A stretch of 5,264 bases of DNA from Acidimicrobiales bacterium (GTDB lineage Bacteria > Actinomycetota > Acidimicrobiia > Acidimicrobiales > JABEUL01): the NCBI GenBank assembly GCA_013044465.1, contig JABEUL010000285.1:1-5264 (forward strand). Reading direction: 5' to 3'. A program made the translations under genes and the position numbers. This document shows, one piece after another, positions 3,268-5,264 of this stretch (position 1 is the first letter of the stretch; the number at the start of each line of letters is the position of its first letter). The notes under the pieces are model-generated. The model saw only the letters and a list, made by a program, of their open reading frames with translations. It had not been told where the DNA came from and made no database searches.

Positions 3268-5264
3268 TTAATCGCGGATGCTCTCAATATCGCTAAAGTC
3301 CTGGGACTCTTCTACAACGTTCCAGCTGGTTGAAGAAGCTGCGACTATGCCCCTATCGATTATATCTATGGCTTTTCGACCCGCGGCTACAAGGGAAGTT
3401 TCGCTTGCTATCTGAGTGAGTTGCATTAAGAGATCCAAAATACCCCTCATGGTCCTTGCAAAATCACCGCCCGTTACAGGAGAAACCTCAAGTGCTTCTG
3501 CAAATGTTGCTCCACTTGTCCAAAAATAGGCGGCATTGGCAAATAAGTTATTAACCTGGCGGATCAATGGAAGATGAAATGACCTCTCATCTATGGAAAT
3601 ATCCCTGGATAAATCCATCAGATCCTCCCATTTATCTATGAATTTCTCAGATATTGAAGAACTCTTCCCAGGAAGGTCTCTTAATAAGGGTGCCTCTTTT
3701 GGGTATTTACTCTTTTTTTGGAAACGATTTAGCGGTTTAGTTTGGCTTGGCGTCCTAACTGGTTTAAAGCCTGCCCTTAAGTTGCCTGGTCTCATCTCGA
3801 AAGCAAAACATGAAACAAGAGCCGCAAGTTCACCAGGTGAAAGTCCACTAAAAATGCCCTCCTCTAGGGCTTCAACTATCAAAAGATCGCATTCATTAAA
3901 ACACTTTGACAACATCCGTCCTTTCTCCGTAATCCTGTTGTCATAGTTAGTTAGAAATCCCCACTTCTCAAGCATTTCCTTTCGACCATAAAGTTCTGAG
4001 AGAAGTTCTTCTTTGCCATATCTAGCAGCAAAGGAACTGGAAAAAATATGTCTAATCTCTTTGAAGTCATGGCGTTGAATTAAATTTGCAATCCCGTTAT
4101 ATGAGGGATGAAAAGTAGATTCGATATAAAAATCTCTTGATTGAATGAGTTTCATTACCCGCTTTGTCTCCAACCTCGCATCAAAGGTCAAGCCAACATG
4201 ACCAACCTGATCGATTCCCCTCCGACCAGCCCGACCAGCCATCTGGGTAAACTCTCCAGGTTCAAGTTCACGCATCCCAGCATCTGAACGCTTTACAAGC
4301 CCGTCCAAGACCACAGATCGCGCTGGCATGTGAATCCCTAATGCCATAGTCTCGGTGGCAAATATTGCCTTTACCAGACTCTTTTGAAAACAAACTTCAA
4401 TGATTGCCCTAAAAGGTGTGACTACCCCAGCGTGGTGAGAGGCAAAACCCATTTCAAGGGAGTGAAGCCAAGTTCCAAAATCTAGCGACTCTAAGTCACT
4501 GTCAGTTAACAGATGGACGCCTTCAAAAGCAATTTCTTGTATCTCTTTACGCTCTTTGGGAGACGTCAAACAAAGGCCTTCAGATATTGCATCCTTGACC
4601 GACTGATCGCAGCCTTTCCTTGAAAACACAAAATAAAGAACTGGCAAGAGATTGGATTCCCTGAGATCTTCAACTACCGCTGACTTATGAGGTCTTTTTA
4701 ATCTCGGATCACTACCCATCGAGTGACTATATGGAAAATGTGATGCTCTTTGATGCGAGAGGTTTATGAGATTAACGAACTGCTCATATCCTTTGGCTCT
4801 ACCTTTACTTGAAATTAACTCCATCCTCATAGCCGATTCGTCGGACGAATTGAAAAACATCTCAAATCGGAGCGGCACCGGACGCTTCGAGTGCTCTATA
4901 ACCTTTGTTGGACCGTGTACAGTTTCTAGCCACATTCCAAGTTCCATCGCGTTTGAAACAGTTGCAGATAAAGCAATTAATAGAACATTTGAACTTAAAT
5001 GTGTAATAACTTCTTCCCAAACTCCACCCCTGTATGGGTCCTTTAGGTAGTGAACCTCATCTAAAACTACAGCGTGAAGTTCCTTTGGGGTACCAGTGGC
5101 ATAAAGCATGTTTCTCAGCACCTCAGTTGTCATTACAACTACTTTGGCATCTGGGTTCTCGGAACGATCTCCAGTTAAAAGTCCCACATTATCAGGGCCC
5201 ACCAAACTCTTTAGATCCCGATACTTCTGGTTGGAAAGTGCTTTAACTGGGGTAGTGTAAAAGC
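3268..5264 (-). CDS. helY: HelY/Ski2-like superfamily 2 RNA helicase, 5' end outside window
   Basis: The last 664 residues are visible; the N-terminus with Walker A (motif I) is beyond the right edge. Numbering from the first full codon (5262-5260), the superfamily 2 motifs appear in order: Ia TTPVKAL at 3-9, Ib TTEVLR at about 45-50, II DEVH at 68-71, III SAT at 99-101, IV LYFVFSR near 209-215, V ATETMALG at 302-309 and VI QMAGRAGRRG at 340-349. This is the DExH Ski2/Mtr4/HelY pattern of ATP-dependent 3'-to-5' RNA unwinding, acting in RNA turnover in the cytoplasm. FHPSYN at about 384-389 and GELAALVSCFAFE at about 477-489 lead into a DSHCT-type C-terminal domain that ends in GDFARTMRGILDLL at about 599-612. 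The arch insertion normally found after the second RecA domain is almost absent. With a typical N-terminus of about 80 residues the protein would be about 750 residues, against roughly 900 for mycobacterial HelY. TTG at 5205 is an internal Leu codon, not the start. Confidence 0.92.
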   Translation of the reverse strand, partial: FYTTPVKALSNQKYRDLKSLVGPDNVGLLTGDRSENPDAKVVVMTTEVLRNMLYATGTPKELHAVVLDEVHYLKDPYRGGVWEEVITHLSSNVLLIALSATVSNAMELGMWLETVHGPTKVIEHSKRPVPLRFEMFFNSSDESAMRMELISSKGRAKGYEQFVNLINLSHQRASHFPYSHSMGSDPRLKRPHKSAVVEDLRESNLLPVLYFVFSRKGCDQSVKDAISEGLCLTSPKERKEIQEIAFEGVHLLTDSDLESLDFGTWLHSLEMGFASHHAGVVTPFRAIIEVCFQKSLVKAIFATETMALGIHMPARSVVLDGLVKRSDAGMRELEPGEFTQMAGRAGRRGIDQVGHVGLTFDARLETKRVMKLIQSRDFYIESTFHPSYNGIANLIQRHDFKEIRHIFSSSFAARYGKEELLSELYGRKEMLEKWGFLTNYDNRITEKGRMLSKCFNECDLLIVEALEEGIFSGLSPGELAALVSCFAFEMRPGNLRAGFKPVRTPSQTKPLNRFQKKSKYPKEAPLLRDLPGKSSSISEKFIDKWEDLMDLSRDISIDERSFHLPLIRQVNNLFANAAYFWTSGATFAEALEVSPVTGGDFARTMRGILDLLMQLTQIASETSLVAAGRKAIDIIDRGIVAASSTSWNVVEESQDFSDIESIRD

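Noticed and set aside
3203..5205. TTG at 5205 as the helicase start codon
   Set aside because: The frame stays open to the window edge, and the 19 upstream codons encode TTPVKALSNQKY, the conserved helicase motif Ia. The true start is therefore outside the window.
5034..5246. Plus-strand frame overlapping the helicase motif Ia to II region
   Set aside because: It lies antisense to highly conserved helicase motifs and its product has no recognisable features.

Overview
The window is a compact stretch of a bacterial chromosome in which every recognisable gene lies on the minus strand. It is most likely from an actinobacterium with moderate GC. Three things suggest this. One encoded protein ends in the zinc-ribbon signature of the actinobacterial DUF4193 family. 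The Ski2-like helicase resembles actinobacterial HelY. A small helical protein carries a C-terminal domain (IPGYD ... YETAHRGRRTVL) that I associate with actinobacteria. The low-to-moderate GC and tight spacing would fit a marine Acidimicrobiia-type genome, but that placement is inference.

In transcription order (right to left) the window holds five genes. (1) 3268-5264 is a HelY/Ski2-like RNA helicase whose N-terminus, including Walker A, lies outside the window. (2) 1611-3236 is a 541-residue two-domain ThyX-like protein, starting 31 nt after the helicase stop. (3) After a 445-nt non-coding gap (1166-1610), 704-1165 encodes a very acidic DUF4193 protein with a C-terminal four-cysteine zinc ribbon. 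(4) 188-691 is a small helical protein starting with TTG 12 nt downstream. (5) 1-186 is the first 62 codons of a further gene, one nucleotide downstream and also with a TTG start.

The non-coding gap is the most intriguing region. By hand count it contains a 100-bp island with 64% G+C (1321-1420) between flanks of 34% G+C. On the minus strand the island folds into a long imperfect hairpin. A TTGACG-type promoter lies upstream of it. A weak hairpin with a T6 tract follows, and then a separate extended -10 promoter and strong ribosome binding site for the DUF4193 gene. The simplest reading is two transcription units (helicase-thyX-like, and DUF4193-small protein-unknown) separated by an unidentified small RNA gene or structured leader. 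I could not match it to SRP RNA, tmRNA, RNase P RNA or tRNA.

The two large proteins are also unusual. The ThyX-like protein has its catalytic signature divided between two degenerate halves. The helicase appears to lack the insertion (arch-type) domain that HelY/Mtr4 relatives carry between the second RecA domain and the C-terminal helical part. No mobile element, CRISPR array, tRNA or rRNA was seen.
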